Source: Mesorhizobium sp. M1C.F.Ca.ET.210.01.1.1
Lineage (GTDB): Bacteria; Pseudomonadota; Alphaproteobacteria; Rhizobiales; Rhizobiaceae
Assembly (NCBI RefSeq): GCF_004791585.1
Contig: NZ_SRUU01000033.1
Location: 1 to 64,000 of the forward strand
Direction: 5' to 3'
DNA: 64,000 nucleotides
Shown here: piece after piece, positions 1-7,772 of the stretch
Position numbering within the stretch: the stretch's first letter is position 1
Layout: every line of letters begins with the position of its first letter
Made by a program: the position numbers and the translations under genes
Notes under the pieces: generated by a model
What the model was told of the DNA's origin: nothing
Databases searched by the model: none
The model's input: the letters and a program-made list of their open reading frames with translations, nothing else

Positions 1-1
1 T

Positions 2-97
2 CGATCGCTGTATCGCTGCTCGGATGGCGTGCGTGGTCGTGGCGCTGCCGTGGAGTATCTGTCCCATAGCTTATCCCTGAATGAAGGATCAGCTTGA
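2..97 (+). CDS. C-terminal fragment of an unidentified protein
   Basis: An open frame runs in from the left edge and stops with TGA at 95-97, giving about 31 residues that include GRGAAVEYLSHSLSLNE. I do not recognise the family. The stretch is Arg/Gly rich and could be the tail of a transposase or another accessory gene, since an IS5 element follows. Only the tail is present, so nothing can be said about function. It may also be chance coding, because the other frames here are also fairly open. Confidence 0.25.
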   Translation, partial: RSLYRCSDGVRGRGAAVEYLSHSLSLNEGSA

Positions 98-368
98 CTG
101 ATTCCCCCACACTCCGGGACTAGACACTTGCCACGTCGCTCCACCGCATGGGTGTTTGTCGATGTGTTTGAGTGGCAGAGCGTATTGGCGAGCCTCCTTA
201 ACATCTTGCGGAAATGCGAGCACGCGACGTGGGATGATAGCGTGCAAGAACTCAGAAAGCGCTTCGATTGGGAATATGAGGGCATGGCCGGGACGTAATC
301 GAACTTCAGCACCTGGTCGTTGTCGGCTGCCACTTTTATGTTGCGGCAGAATCTGATTCAGGGTCCGC
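98..368. other. Accessory spacer left of the IS element
   Basis: No convincing gene is seen. Two overlapping open frames exist: a minus-strand one reading 370 to 89 (begins MRTLNQILPQHK, about 93 residues) and a plus-strand one at 156-356. Neither matches a family I know. The minus frame has the better amino-acid balance and could be a remnant of a protein whose 5' end is now next to the IS. Base composition is lower in GC than the core genes to the right. Confidence 0.3.
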
Positions 369-1150
369 ATGAGCCGATATGACCTGACCGACTTCGAGTG
401 GCGCGTGATCGAGCCGCTGTTGCCCAACAAGCCGCGAGGGGTGCCGCGCGTCGATGATAGGCGCGTCCTCGACGGCATCTTCTGGGTGCTGCGATCCGGT
501 GCGCCATGGCGCGAACTGCCAGAGCGATACGGCCCAGGCACCACCTGTTACAATCGCTTCGTCCGATGGCGGAAAGCAGGTGTGTGGGACCGCCTCATGG
601 ATGCCATCGCCAAAGCCCATGACGGCACGGTGCAGATGATCGACACCTCCATTGTTCGCATCCATCAGCAGGGCGCGACGGCAAAAAGGGGGATCGAGAT
701 CACTGTCTCGGTCGGTCCCGAGGCGGGCTGACAACCAAAATCCATGCTCTTGTCGACGCCCAAGGCAGGCCGATCAAGCTGACGCTCACGGCAGGCCAGA
801 TGAGTGACATCGCCTCCGCAGCGGACTTGATCAAGGATTTGCCGGAGGGTGCCATGCTACTCGCCGACAAGGGCTATGATGCCAACGCCTTGCGCAATGC
901 TGTCACCCAGCGAAAGGCATGGGCCAACATTCCGCCCAAGGCCAACCGCAAGGACGCGATCTGCTTCAGCCCCTTCCTCTACAAGGCGCGCAATCTCGTC
1001 GAACGCTTCTTCAACAAGGCCAAGCAATTCCGTCGTATCGCAACCCGATACGACAAGCTGGCTGAGAACTATCTTGCCGCCCTCAAACTCGTCGCAATCC
1101 GGATCTGGCTGCGCGGTAATGAGTCTACGTCCTACTATGTCACCAATTCA
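360..1150 (+). mobile_element. IS5-family insertion sequence (two-frame transposase)
   Basis: The element carries a DDE transposase split into two frames, as in the IS427-like branch of IS5. The N-terminal frame starts at 369 and the C-terminal frame continues one base back after an A5G5 run at 683-692. Catalytic-region motifs are visible: MIDTS (first Asp), LLADKGYD (second Asp) and NLVERFFNKAKQFRR (Glu). I could not find matching terminal inverted repeats by eye, so the outer limits are approximate. The C-terminal frame runs about 28 residues past the usual end, after WLRGNESTS, which suggests the right end is degraded or fused to flanking DNA. Confidence 0.75.
369..731 (+). CDS. IS5-family transposase, N-terminal frame (OrfA)
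   Basis: This 120-residue frame begins MSRYDLTDFEWRVIEPLLP, the standard start of IS5/IS427-type transposases, and includes the DUF4096-like N-terminal domain (GIFWVLRSGAPWRELPERYG) and the first catalytic Asp in QMIDTS. In the zero frame it ends at 731 with an unrelated tail after AKRG. The conserved continuation DRDHCLGRSRGGLTTKIHA lies in the -1 frame, so the product is either a short OrfA or, by slippage in the A5G5 run at 683-692, a full transposase. The run is a plausible slip site but not a textbook X XXY YYZ heptamer. Confidence 0.8.
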   Translation: MSRYDLTDFEWRVIEPLLPNKPRGVPRVDDRRVLDGIFWVLRSGAPWRELPERYGPGTTCYNRFVRWRKAGVWDRLMDAIAKAHDGTVQMIDTSIVRIHQQGATAKRGIEITVSVGPEAG

Positions 1151-1240
1151 CAAGCTTCGCGAAACATCGGCACCGCCGGCGAAGCCGATAGGCGCCTTGG
1201 CAGCTTACCGTCTCGATCGACCGACGGTTTCCCTCGTTAA
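692..1240 (+). CDS. IS5-family transposase, C-terminal frame (OrfB, reached by -1 frameshift)
   Basis: The frame encodes the catalytic half: GGLTTKIHALVDAQGRPIKL, then LLADKGYDANALR with the second Asp, and NLVERFFNKAKQFRRIATRYDK with the catalytic Glu and YREK-like segment. The first in-frame ATG is at 800, but homology begins right after the A5G5 run, so translation most likely arrives by frameshift from the upstream frame. IS5 proteins normally end close to the WLR-x-ESTS segment. Here the frame continues to 1240 into sequence unlike transposase, so the original stop seems lost. Mobility is therefore doubtful. Confidence 0.7.
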   Translation, partial: DRDHCLGRSRGGLTTKIHALVDAQGRPIKLTLTAGQMSDIASAADLIKDLPEGAMLLADKGYDANALRNAVTQRKAWANIPPKANRKDAICFSPFLYKARNLVERFFNKAKQFRRIATRYDKLAENYLAALKLVAIRIWLRGNESTSYYVTNSQASRNIGTAGEADRRLGSLPSRSTDGFPR

Positions 1241-1341
1241 CATATGTGGAGGCAATCGACTCGCGTATAGATTTGGTTTATAACTCTAAGTGCGGAATCT
1301 TCATTGACGATGCGCACCGACGTGAATAAGGAGCAAGTCAG

Positions 1342-2007
1342 ATGTCGCGAACATCGATGTTCCTACTTGGAGCTCTTGGCGGTCTCCTTCCAATATTGGT
1401 GAGCCTTCTTACCATTGACGTTGCTTCTTTTACAGATGGGCCTCATGCTTTAACTATAGGAAATTATATTGGATATGGCCTTAGGGTCTTTATCCTGCTT
1501 CTTCTTGGTGGAGTGATGGCTTCACTTAATTCCGAAGTACGTACTCCCATGTCTTTGGTTCAGCTTGGAATTGCTGCTCCGGCGTTGATCACGTCCTACA
1601 TGAACGGAACAAGTCTCAAACCCCCGCCCAGCCCCAGCGCCACAAACGACGCCAGCCTGAGCTTCGTGTCTCCTGCTTATTCGGCACCAAGTAACCGGCA
1701 AGCCCCGTATGTTGTTGCCGTTGGTTTTCTTTCTGATATTCAAAGAGGATTTGGGACGCGTCTGGATACGTTGCAACAGCAAAATCGAGCGATAGAAGGA
1801 GCTGCGAAAAACATTCCACTATTGCCGATGCCGCAACCCGACGCACCACCACCCACAGCACCTGGACCTACTTCTCCGGTGGGATGGGGAGCATATTGCT
1901 TGACCAGTGTCGGCAAATTCGGCCCAGGACCACTGGTCCCGTTGGGCACACCCTGCGGGGTCCCAACGACTGGCGGCGTCGCGAACGGAATCGCTGTTAG
2001 CGAATGA
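1342..2007 (+). CDS. Hypothetical membrane protein with Pro-rich C-terminus
   Basis: The start ATG follows an AAGGAGC Shine-Dalgarno sequence at a good distance. The 221-residue product has hydrophobic segments at about residues 6-26, 41-62 and 72-88, then a hydrophilic Ala/Ser/Pro-rich tail (PLLPMPQPDAPPPTAPGP) with two late cysteines. I do not recognise the family. Codon choice is much more AT-rich than in the genes right of 2250, and it sits directly beside the IS5 remnant, so horizontal acquisition is likely. The tail may be periplasmic or cytoplasmic; topology cannot be fixed from sequence alone. Confidence 0.65.
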   Translation: MSRTSMFLLGALGGLLPILVSLLTIDVASFTDGPHALTIGNYIGYGLRVFILLLLGGVMASLNSEVRTPMSLVQLGIAAPALITSYMNGTSLKPPPSPSATNDASLSFVSPAYSAPSNRQAPYVVAVGFLSDIQRGFGTRLDTLQQQNRAIEGAAKNIPLLPMPQPDAPPPTAPGPTSPVGWGAYCLTSVGKFGPGPLVPLGTPCGVPTTGGVANGIAVSE

Positions 2008-2279
2008 GCTAATTTCTAAGCATTTCGGATCGCGCGGTCGAAAATACCGGGCCACTTGGTTGTTCGAACAAGAGGCCTCTTCAGTCGACTTGTCCTGCCC
2101 GGACACCAGGCCAGCCAGAGCCGAGGGGGCACTTTAACTCTTTCACCGGATCCTACCAATCGACCTCTCCCCTTGGGCGCTTACGACAGCGTCGCTTTTG
2201 AAGGCGCGCGCGTCGTCCCATAACAAGCGGCCTCAGGGCGCTTGCGGCAATGCTCGCAGCATCAAGGAGCAAGAGTTTC
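2008..2279. other. Spacer between the accessory block and the one-carbon operon
   Basis: No gene, strong hairpin or tRNA-like end is seen. This is where base composition shifts from the AT-richer accessory DNA to core-like high GC. The one-carbon operon begins with an AAGGAGC ribosome binding site near 2263, so its promoter, if local, lies in this stretch or further left. Confidence 0.4.
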
Positions 2280-2582
2280 ATGGCCGATCTGATCGTCGTC
2301 TATTGGCGCGACATCCCCGCCCAGGTCATCGTCAAGAAGGGCCGGCAGAACGCCAAGCGTGAGCTGCCGCTGCGCTTCACCGAAGCGATCGACATGTGCG
2401 CCATGCGCACGGGGGCCGGCGGCACTGACGATTACCTGGCCGAATGGCGCAAGGCCGAGCCGGTGCCGGTCGGCGACGACATAGAGGCCGAGGTCGAGAA
2501 GGCATTCAACGAACTCGATGCGAAATATGACCGCGAGCGGCTGGTCGCTCTGGTCAAGGCTGGCGGGAAAGAAAATGTCTGA
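2280..2582 (+). CDS. Virulence-factor-like small protein (PF13769 type) of the one-carbon operon
   Basis: A 100-residue soluble protein beginning MADLIVVYWRDIPAQVIVKKGR. I place it by resemblance in the small PF13769 family, whose name says little about function and whose members often sit next to methylenetetrahydrofolate reductase genes in alphaproteobacteria. The ATG at 2280 is chosen over an in-frame start at 2250 because AAGGAGC lies about 10 bases before it and the extra residues look non-conserved. It overlaps the next gene by 8 bases, so the two are translationally coupled. A supporting role in the MetV/MetF complex is inference from context only. Confidence 0.7.
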   Translation: MADLIVVYWRDIPAQVIVKKGRQNAKRELPLRFTEAIDMCAMRTGAGGTDDYLAEWRKAEPVPVGDDIEAEVEKAFNELDAKYDRERLVALVKAGGKENV

Positions 2583-3174
2583 GCAACAGCCGACGGTTAC
2601 CCAGGCCACCCTGGTCAAGAAGGCCGCGCCGAAATCCGACTACAAGCCTGCCGACGTGTCGCCTCAGCGGCGCGTCCAGCGCACCTTCGCTGTACGCCTG
2701 TGGTCGATCCGCCATTCGCGATTGCTCGAATGGTTCTATAGCCGGTTCGCCGACGTCTTCCTGCTCTTGCATCCTCTGTGGAAGGGCATCGGCTACGGCC
2801 GTGTCGAAGCTCCCGTGAAATTCGTCGAGAAGCGCGTCAAGGGCTTCATGTTCGATTGCCGCATGTGCGGCCAGTGCATCCTGTCCTCGACCGGCATGTC
2901 ATGCCCGATGAATTGTCCGAAGCAGTTGCGCAACGGCCCTTGCGGCGGCGTGCGTGCCAACGGCAATTGCGAGGTCGAGCCGGATATGCCCTGTGTCTGG
3001 GTCAAAGCCTGGGAAGGCTCCCGCAACATGGTCCACGGCGACAACATCCTCACCGTGCAGAAGCCTGTCGACCAGTCGCTGCGCGAAACCTCGGCCTGGC
3101 TGCGGGTGACCGCGCAGGCCGCCACCGCGCGAGAAACGACCCAGAAGGCGCAGAACACCGGAGCCTCCGCATGA
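2575..3174 (+). CDS. MetV-like Cys-rich partner of methylenetetrahydrofolate reductase (PF12225)
   Basis: The 199-residue protein has eight cysteines in its central part (C95, C98, C101, C110, C114, C123, C132, C140), including FDCRMCGQCILSS and NGPCGGVRANGNCE. This pattern is that of the MTHFR C-terminal domain family, whose acetogen member MetV is the iron-sulfur/zinc partner of the flavoprotein MetF. The cysteines could hold one or two [4Fe-4S] clusters. An upstream in-frame start exists, but ATG 2575 overlaps the previous stop and gives the better N-terminus. It shares an ATGA overlap with the following MetF-like gene, so stoichiometric co-translation is likely. Electron transfer to or from MetF is inferred. 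Confidence 0.8.
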   Translation: MSEQQPTVTQATLVKKAAPKSDYKPADVSPQRRVQRTFAVRLWSIRHSRLLEWFYSRFADVFLLLHPLWKGIGYGRVEAPVKFVEKRVKGFMFDCRMCGQCILSSTGMSCPMNCPKQLRNGPCGGVRANGNCEVEPDMPCVWVKAWEGSRNMVHGDNILTVQKPVDQSLRETSAWLRVTAQAATARETTQKAQNTGASA

Positions 3175-4262
3175 ACGCCCGCCAACGCGACGAGAATCCG
3201 GCCGGCATCCACCTGCCGCTCGATCCCCTGCCCGGCCACACCTCGCGCGGCCGGCTGGAGCGCGTGCTGCGCCGCGGCGAGTTCGCGGTGACGACCGAGC
3301 TCAACCCGCCTGACAGCGCCGACCCGGAAGACGTCTACAACCGCGCCAAGATCTTCGATGGCTGGGTCGACGCCATCAACGCGGTCGACGCCTCGGGCGC
3401 CAATTGCCACATGTCGTCGGTCGGCATCTGCGCGCTGCTCACCCGCATGGGCTATGCCCCGATCATGCAGATCGCCTGCCGCGACAAGAACCGCATCGCC
3501 ATCCAGGGCGACGTGCTGGGCGGCGCGGCGATGGGCGTCGCCAACATGCTCTGCCTCACCGGCGACGGCGTGCAGGCAGGCGACCAGCCGGGAGCCAAGC
3601 CGGTGTTCGACCTCGATTCCATGTCGCTGCTCGAGACCATCCGCATCATGCGCGACAACGGCAAGTTCCTGTCCGGCCGCAAGCTGACGACCCCGCCGCA
3701 GGTCTTCCTCGGCGCCGCCGTCAACCCCTTCGCGCCGCCTTACGATTTCCGTCCGATCCATCTCGGCAAGAAGATCGCCGCCGGCGCGCAATTCGTGCAA
3801 ACGCAATACTGCTTCGACGTGCCGATGTTCAAAACCTTCATGCAGAAGGCGCGCGATCTCGGCCATACCGAAAAGGTCTTCATCCTGTGCGGCGTCGGGC
3901 CGCTCGCTTCCGCCAAGACGGCGAAATGGATCCGTTCCAACGTGCCGGGCATCCATATTCCCGAGGCGGTGATCAAGCGGCTCGAAGGCGCGCAGGACCA
4001 GAAGAAGGAAGGCAAGCAGCTCTGCATCGACATCATCAACGAGGTGAAGGAAATCCCGGGCGTCGCCGGCGTCCATGTGATGGCCTACCGCCAGGAGGAG
4101 TATGTCGCCGAGATCGTCGATGAATCGGGCGTGCTGAGAGGCCGCCAGCCCTGGCAACGGGAGATTCGCCGCGACGACCAGATCGTCGCCGAGCGGCTCG
4201 ACCACATATTGCACGACGAGATTACCGAAACCCAGGTAGACATGGTGAAGACCGCGCACTGA
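3171..4262 (+). CDS. Methylenetetrahydrofolate reductase, MetF-like
   Basis: A 363-residue TIM-barrel flavoprotein of the MTHFR family, interconverting 5-methyl-THF and 5,10-methylene-THF with FAD. Visible family features are the early acidic segment GEFAVTTELNPPDSADPEDV (catalytic Glu), IMQIACRDKNR, the LCLTGDG loop, and GAQFVQTQYCFDVPMF, which lines the folate site. The start ATG overlaps the upstream stop as ATGA. It is longer than E. coli MetF (about 296) and carries an extended C-terminal segment ending in QVDMVKTAH. Next to MetV-like, corrinoid methyltransferase and RACo genes it most likely runs in the oxidative direction, taking methyl groups from methyl-THF towards formate/CO2 or biosynthesis. 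Confidence 0.9.
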   Translation: MNARQRDENPAGIHLPLDPLPGHTSRGRLERVLRRGEFAVTTELNPPDSADPEDVYNRAKIFDGWVDAINAVDASGANCHMSSVGICALLTRMGYAPIMQIACRDKNRIAIQGDVLGGAAMGVANMLCLTGDGVQAGDQPGAKPVFDLDSMSLLETIRIMRDNGKFLSGRKLTTPPQVFLGAAVNPFAPPYDFRPIHLGKKIAAGAQFVQTQYCFDVPMFKTFMQKARDLGHTEKVFILCGVGPLASAKTAKWIRSNVPGIHIPEAVIKRLEGAQDQKKEGKQLCIDIINEVKEIPGVAGVHVMAYRQEEYVAEIVDESGVLRGRQPWQREIRRDDQIVAERLDHILHDEITETQVDMVKTAH

Positions 4263-4342
4263 GGGCGCGGCCGATCACCATTCGCTTGAACAAAATCAGA
4301 TAACGATATAAAGAACTCTTTATATCCCGACGGAGAGATCGC

Positions 4343-5320
4343 ATGACCCGCACCATCGTCGCCTCGGCGACCCGAGAAATCGTCATCGGCTTCGACCAGC
4401 CCTTCTGTGTGATCGGCGAGCGTATCAACCCGACAGGTCGCAAGAAGTTGGCCGCCGAAATGGTGGCCGGCAATTTTGAGACCGTCGTCAAGGATGCGCT
4501 GGAGCAGGCCGCCTGCGGCGCCACCATGCTCGACGTCAATGCCGGCGTCACCGCCGTCGACCCTAACGCCACCGAGCCGGCGCTTTTGGTGCAGACGCTG
4601 GAGATCGTGCAGAATCTCGTCGACCTGCCGCTGTCGATCGACTCCTCGGTCACCGCCGCGATCGAGGCCGCACTGAAGGTCGCCAAGGGCCGGCCGCTGG
4701 TCAACTCCGTTACCGGCGAGGAAGAGAAGCTCGAGGCGATCCTGCCGCTGGTTAAGAAATACAACGTTCCGGTCGTCGCCATCTCCAACGACGAGACCGG
4801 CATCTCGATGGATCCGGACGTCCGCTTCGCCGTCGCCAAGAAGATCGTCGAGCGCTGCGCCGACCACGGCATACCCGCCCATGACGTCGTCGTCGACCCG
4901 CTGGTCATGCCGATCGGCGCGCTGGGCGATGCCGGCCGCCAGGTGTTCGCGCTGCTGCGCCGGCTGCGCGAAGAGCTCAAGGTCAACACCACCTGTGGTC
5001 TCTCCAACATCTCCTTCGGTCTGCCGCACCGCCACGGCATCAACGCCGCCTTCATCCCGATGGTGATCGGCGCCGGCATGACGAGCGCCATCATGAATCC
5101 GGTCCGCCCGCAGGAAATGGAGGCCGTGCGCGGCGCCAATGTGCTCAACGGCACCGACGAGAACTGCACCACCTGGATCCGCACCTACAAGGACTATAAG
5201 CCGGCCGAAGGCGGCCATGCGGTTGCGGCTCCGGTCGCGGTCACCGCCCCCGGCGATGGCGCAGCCGCTGCCGGTGGTCGTCGCCGCGGCGGCCGTGAAG
5301 CCCGGATGGCCCGCGGATAA
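4343..5320 (+). CDS. Methyltetrahydrofolate:corrinoid methyltransferase
   Basis: A 325-residue pterin-binding (DHPS-like) barrel protein of the MeTr/AcsE type. It contains VIGERINPTGRKKL, MLDVNAGV, the strand SIDSS, PLVNSVTGEE, and CGLSNISFGLPHRHGIN, whose Asn and flanking residues bind the pterin in this family. It transfers a methyl group between a corrinoid and tetrahydrofolate. The C-terminus is extended by an Ala/Gly/Arg-rich tail that may be disordered. The gene starts 80 bases after the MetF-like gene, behind an AT-rich stretch ending in CGGAGAGATCGC, so a second promoter here is possible. No corrinoid-binding protein gene is visible in the window. Confidence 0.9.
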   Translation: MTRTIVASATREIVIGFDQPFCVIGERINPTGRKKLAAEMVAGNFETVVKDALEQAACGATMLDVNAGVTAVDPNATEPALLVQTLEIVQNLVDLPLSIDSSVTAAIEAALKVAKGRPLVNSVTGEEEKLEAILPLVKKYNVPVVAISNDETGISMDPDVRFAVAKKIVERCADHGIPAHDVVVDPLVMPIGALGDAGRQVFALLRRLREELKVNTTCGLSNISFGLPHRHGINAAFIPMVIGAGMTSAIMNPVRPQEMEAVRGANVLNGTDENCTTWIRTYKDYKPAEGGHAVAAPVAVTAPGDGAAAAGGRRRGGREARMARG

Positions 5321-5330
5321 GCATGTAATC

Positions 5331-7400
5331 GTGAACCCGCCTCCCAATATCACCGATCCGCTCGTGCTGTTCATGCCGTCAGGCAAGCGCGGGCGGTTCC
5401 CGGTTGGCACGCCGGTGCTCGACGCCGCGCGCCAGCTCGGTGTCTATGTCGAAAGCGTGTGCGGCGGCCGCGCCACCTGTGGGCGCTGCCAGATCGAGGT
5501 GCAGGAAGGCAATTTCGCCAAGCACAAGATCGTCTCCTCCAACGACCACATTTCTGCCAAGGGCGCCAAGGAGGAGCGCTACGAGCGCGTGCGCGGCCTG
5601 CCCGACCGCCGCCGCCTGTCCTGCTCGGCGCAGATCCTCGGCGACCTCGTCATCGACGTGCCGCAGGACACGGTCATCAACGCCCAGACCATCCGCAAGG
5701 ACGCCGACACCAGGGTGATCGCCCGCGATTCCGCGGTGCGCATGTGCTATGTCGAGATCGAAGAACCCGACATGCACAAGCCGCTCGGCGATCTCGACCG
5801 CTTGAAGATCGCCCTGATGAAGGACTGGGGTTTCAAGAGCCTCGAATTCGATTTCTATCTGCTGCCGCAGGTGCAGGGCATCCTGCGCAAGGGCAACTGG
5901 ACCGCTACCGCCGCCATCCACAAGGATGCCGACAGCGACATCGCGCGCGTCATAGCGCTCTGGCCAGGGCTGAAGAACGAGGCCTATGGGCTCGCCTGCG
6001 ATATCGGCTCGACCACGATCGCGATGCATCTGGTGTCGCTGCTGTCGGGCCGCGTCGCCGCTTCCTCCGGCACCTCCAACCCGCAGATCCGCTTCGGCGA
6101 GGATCTAATGAGCCGCGTCTCCTACGTGATGATGAACCCGGATGGGCGCGAGGGCATGACGGTCGCCGTGCGCGAGGCGGTTTCCGGCCTCGTCGACAAG
6201 GTGTGCGCGGAAGGCAATGTTCAGCGCAACGACATCCTCGACACGGTGTTCGTCGGCAACCCGATCATGCACCATCTGTTCCTCGGCATCGATCCGACCG
6301 AGCTCGGCGGCGCGCCCTTCGCGCTGGCCGTCTCGGGTGCGGTGCGCATCAAGGCTTCCGATCTCGGCTTGAAGCTCAATCAGGGCGCGCGCCTCTACAT
6401 GCTGCCTTGCATCGCCGGCCACGTCGGCGCGGACGCCGCTGCGGTGACCCTTTCGGAAGGCCCGCATCGCCAGGACGAGATGATGCTGATCGTCGATGTC
6501 GGCACCAATGCCGAGATCGTGCTCGGCAACCGCACGCGCGTCGTGGCCGCCTCCTCTCCCACCGGCCCGGCCTTCGAGGGTGCCGAGATCTCCGGCGGAC
6601 AGCGCGCGGCGCCTGGCGCCATCGAGCGCGTGCGCATCGACCCGAACACGCTTGAGCCGCGCTACCGCGTCATCGGCTCGGAGCTCTGGTCGGATCAGCC
6701 GGGCTTCGCCGAAAGCGTACAGGCAACCGGCGTCACCGGCATTTGCGGCTCGGGCATCATCGAAGTGATCGCCGAGATGTATCTGTCGGGCATCATTTCC
6801 GAGGACGGCGTCGTCGACGGCTCCCTTGCCGCGCGCTCGCCGCGCATCGTTGCCAACGGCCGCACCTTCTCCTACCTGCTGAAGGACGGCGAGCCGAAGA
6901 TCACCATCACCCAGAATGACGTGCGCGCCATCCAGCTTGCCAAGGCGGCGCTCTATGCCGGCACCAAGCTGCTCATGGAGAAGCAGCACACCGACCATGT
7001 CGACCGCATCCATTTCGCCGGCGCCTTCGGCTCCTTCATCGATCCGAAATACGCCATGGTGCTGGGGCTGATCCCGGACTGCGACCTCGACAAGGTGTCG
7101 GCCGTCGGCAATGCCGCTGGCGCCGGCGCGCGCATGGCGCTCCTCAATCGGGGCTACCGCCGCGAGATCGAGGAGACGGTGAGCAGGATCGAAAAGATCG
7201 AGACCGCGCTGGAACCAAAATTCCAGGAGCACTTTGTCTACGCCATGGCGCTGCCGAACAAGGTCGACCCGTTCCCGAAGCTGGCGGCCGCGGTGAAGCT
7301 GCCGCCGCGCAAGGCGACGAGCGAGGATGGTGCCGCCGGCGACGCCACCCCGCGGCGGCGCTCGCGCGAGGAGCGTGCGGCACGGCGCGGACGCGAATAG
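5331..7400 (+). CDS. RACo-like corrinoid-activating [2Fe-2S]/ASKHA protein (DUF4445)
   Basis: The 689-residue protein starts with a [2Fe-2S] ferredoxin-like domain (C44, C50, C53 in CGGRATCGRC, and a fourth Cys in LSCSAQIL near residue 103). A linker follows, then the ASKHA-type ATPase region (ACDIGSTTIAMHL, FVGNPIMHH, LIVDVGTNAEIVLGN, CGSGIIEVIAEM). This is the architecture of RACo/RamA-like proteins that reductively reactivate Co(II) corrinoids at ATP cost. GTG 5331 is chosen because it follows the upstream stop by ten bases and no closer ATG precedes the ferredoxin domain. The Arg-rich C-terminal tail is unusual. It most likely serves a corrinoid methyltransferase system whose other parts lie outside the window. 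Confidence 0.88.
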   Translation: MNPPPNITDPLVLFMPSGKRGRFPVGTPVLDAARQLGVYVESVCGGRATCGRCQIEVQEGNFAKHKIVSSNDHISAKGAKEERYERVRGLPDRRRLSCSAQILGDLVIDVPQDTVINAQTIRKDADTRVIARDSAVRMCYVEIEEPDMHKPLGDLDRLKIALMKDWGFKSLEFDFYLLPQVQGILRKGNWTATAAIHKDADSDIARVIALWPGLKNEAYGLACDIGSTTIAMHLVSLLSGRVAASSGTSNPQIRFGEDLMSRVSYVMMNPDGREGMTVAVREAVSGLVDKVCAEGNVQRNDILDTVFVGNPIMHHLFLGIDPTELGGAPFALAVSGAVRIKASDLGLKLNQGARLYMLPCIAGHVGADAAAVTLSEGPHRQDEMMLIVDVGTNAEIVLGNRTRVVAASSPTGPAFEGAEISGGQRAAPGAIERVRIDPNTLEPRYRVIGSELWSDQPGFAESVQATGVTGICGSGIIEVIAEMYLSGIISEDGVVDGSLAARSPRIVANGRTFSYLLKDGEPKITITQNDVRAIQLAKAALYAGTKLLMEKQHTDHVDRIHFAGAFGSFIDPKYAMVLGLIPDCDLDKVSAVGNAAGAGARMALLNRGYRREIEETVSRIEKIETALEPKFQEHFVYAMALPNKVDPFPKLAAAVKLPPRKATSEDGAAGDATPRRRSREERAARRGRE

Positions 7401-7431
7401 GCCGTCTTCACACCGAAACGCATTTCGATTT

Positions 7432-7447
7432 CATTTGCATGCAAATG
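7432..7447. repeat. Perfect 16-base palindrome
   Basis: CATTTGCATGCAAATG is a perfect 16-base palindrome 31 bases after the RACo-like gene. It touches the start of a second inverted repeat. It could be an operator for the downstream DUF1127 gene or part of a composite terminator. Confidence 0.6.
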
Positions 7448-7473
7448 TTTCCGGATCCACCCGATCCGGAAAC
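7447..7473 (+). terminator. 11-bp inverted repeat, possible terminator of the one-carbon operon
   Basis: GTTTCCGGATC and GATCCGGAAAC form a perfect 11-bp stem around a five-base loop (CACCC). It lies 46 bases past the RACo-like stop. No T-run follows, so intrinsic termination is uncertain; it may instead stabilise the 3' end of the mRNA. Confidence 0.45.
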
Positions 7474-7586
7474 CGAAGTGCTGTCTTCGTGAAATCCACT
7501 CGAAACATGTCGGGCGCATTTAGCTCGCATCGAAGGGCTGGCGTGAAAATGCCTTCGGGCCAGCGCGACCTTCCGGAGGAACCACA

Positions 7587-7772
7587 ATGTCGATGTTCGA
7601 TAATCTCGGCCGCTTCGGTGTTGCCATCAGGCACGCCCATGCCCGCAACAAGGCGATCCGCGCGCTAAACGACCTGCCGGCGCATGTCCGGAAGGATATC
7701 GGCTGGCCGGCGTCGCCGCCGAGCGACCCGCAGGCGGCTCTTCACAAGCTGCTCCTGGGCACCCCGCGCTGA
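7587..7772 (+). CDS. DUF1127 small protein
   Basis: A 61-residue basic protein with the DUF1127 core (ALNDLPAHVRKDIGWPA), preceded by GGAGGAACCACA, a strong ribosome binding site. Short DUF1127 proteins in alphaproteobacteria have been linked to RNA-associated and phosphate/carbon regulation, but no role can be assigned here. A paralogue with the same layout and the same KDIGWP motif lies at 10455-10640. The stop overlaps an ATG (TGATGA) that opens a 36-codon frame to 7882; I do not think that frame is a gene. Confidence 0.85.
   Translation: MSMFDNLGRFGVAIRHAHARNKAIRALNDLPAHVRKDIGWPASPPSDPQAALHKLLLGTPR

Noticed and set aside
156..356. 66-codon plus-strand open frame in the left accessory spacer
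   Set aside because: No ribosome binding site and no family; the overlapping minus-strand frame is more protein-like but also unproven.
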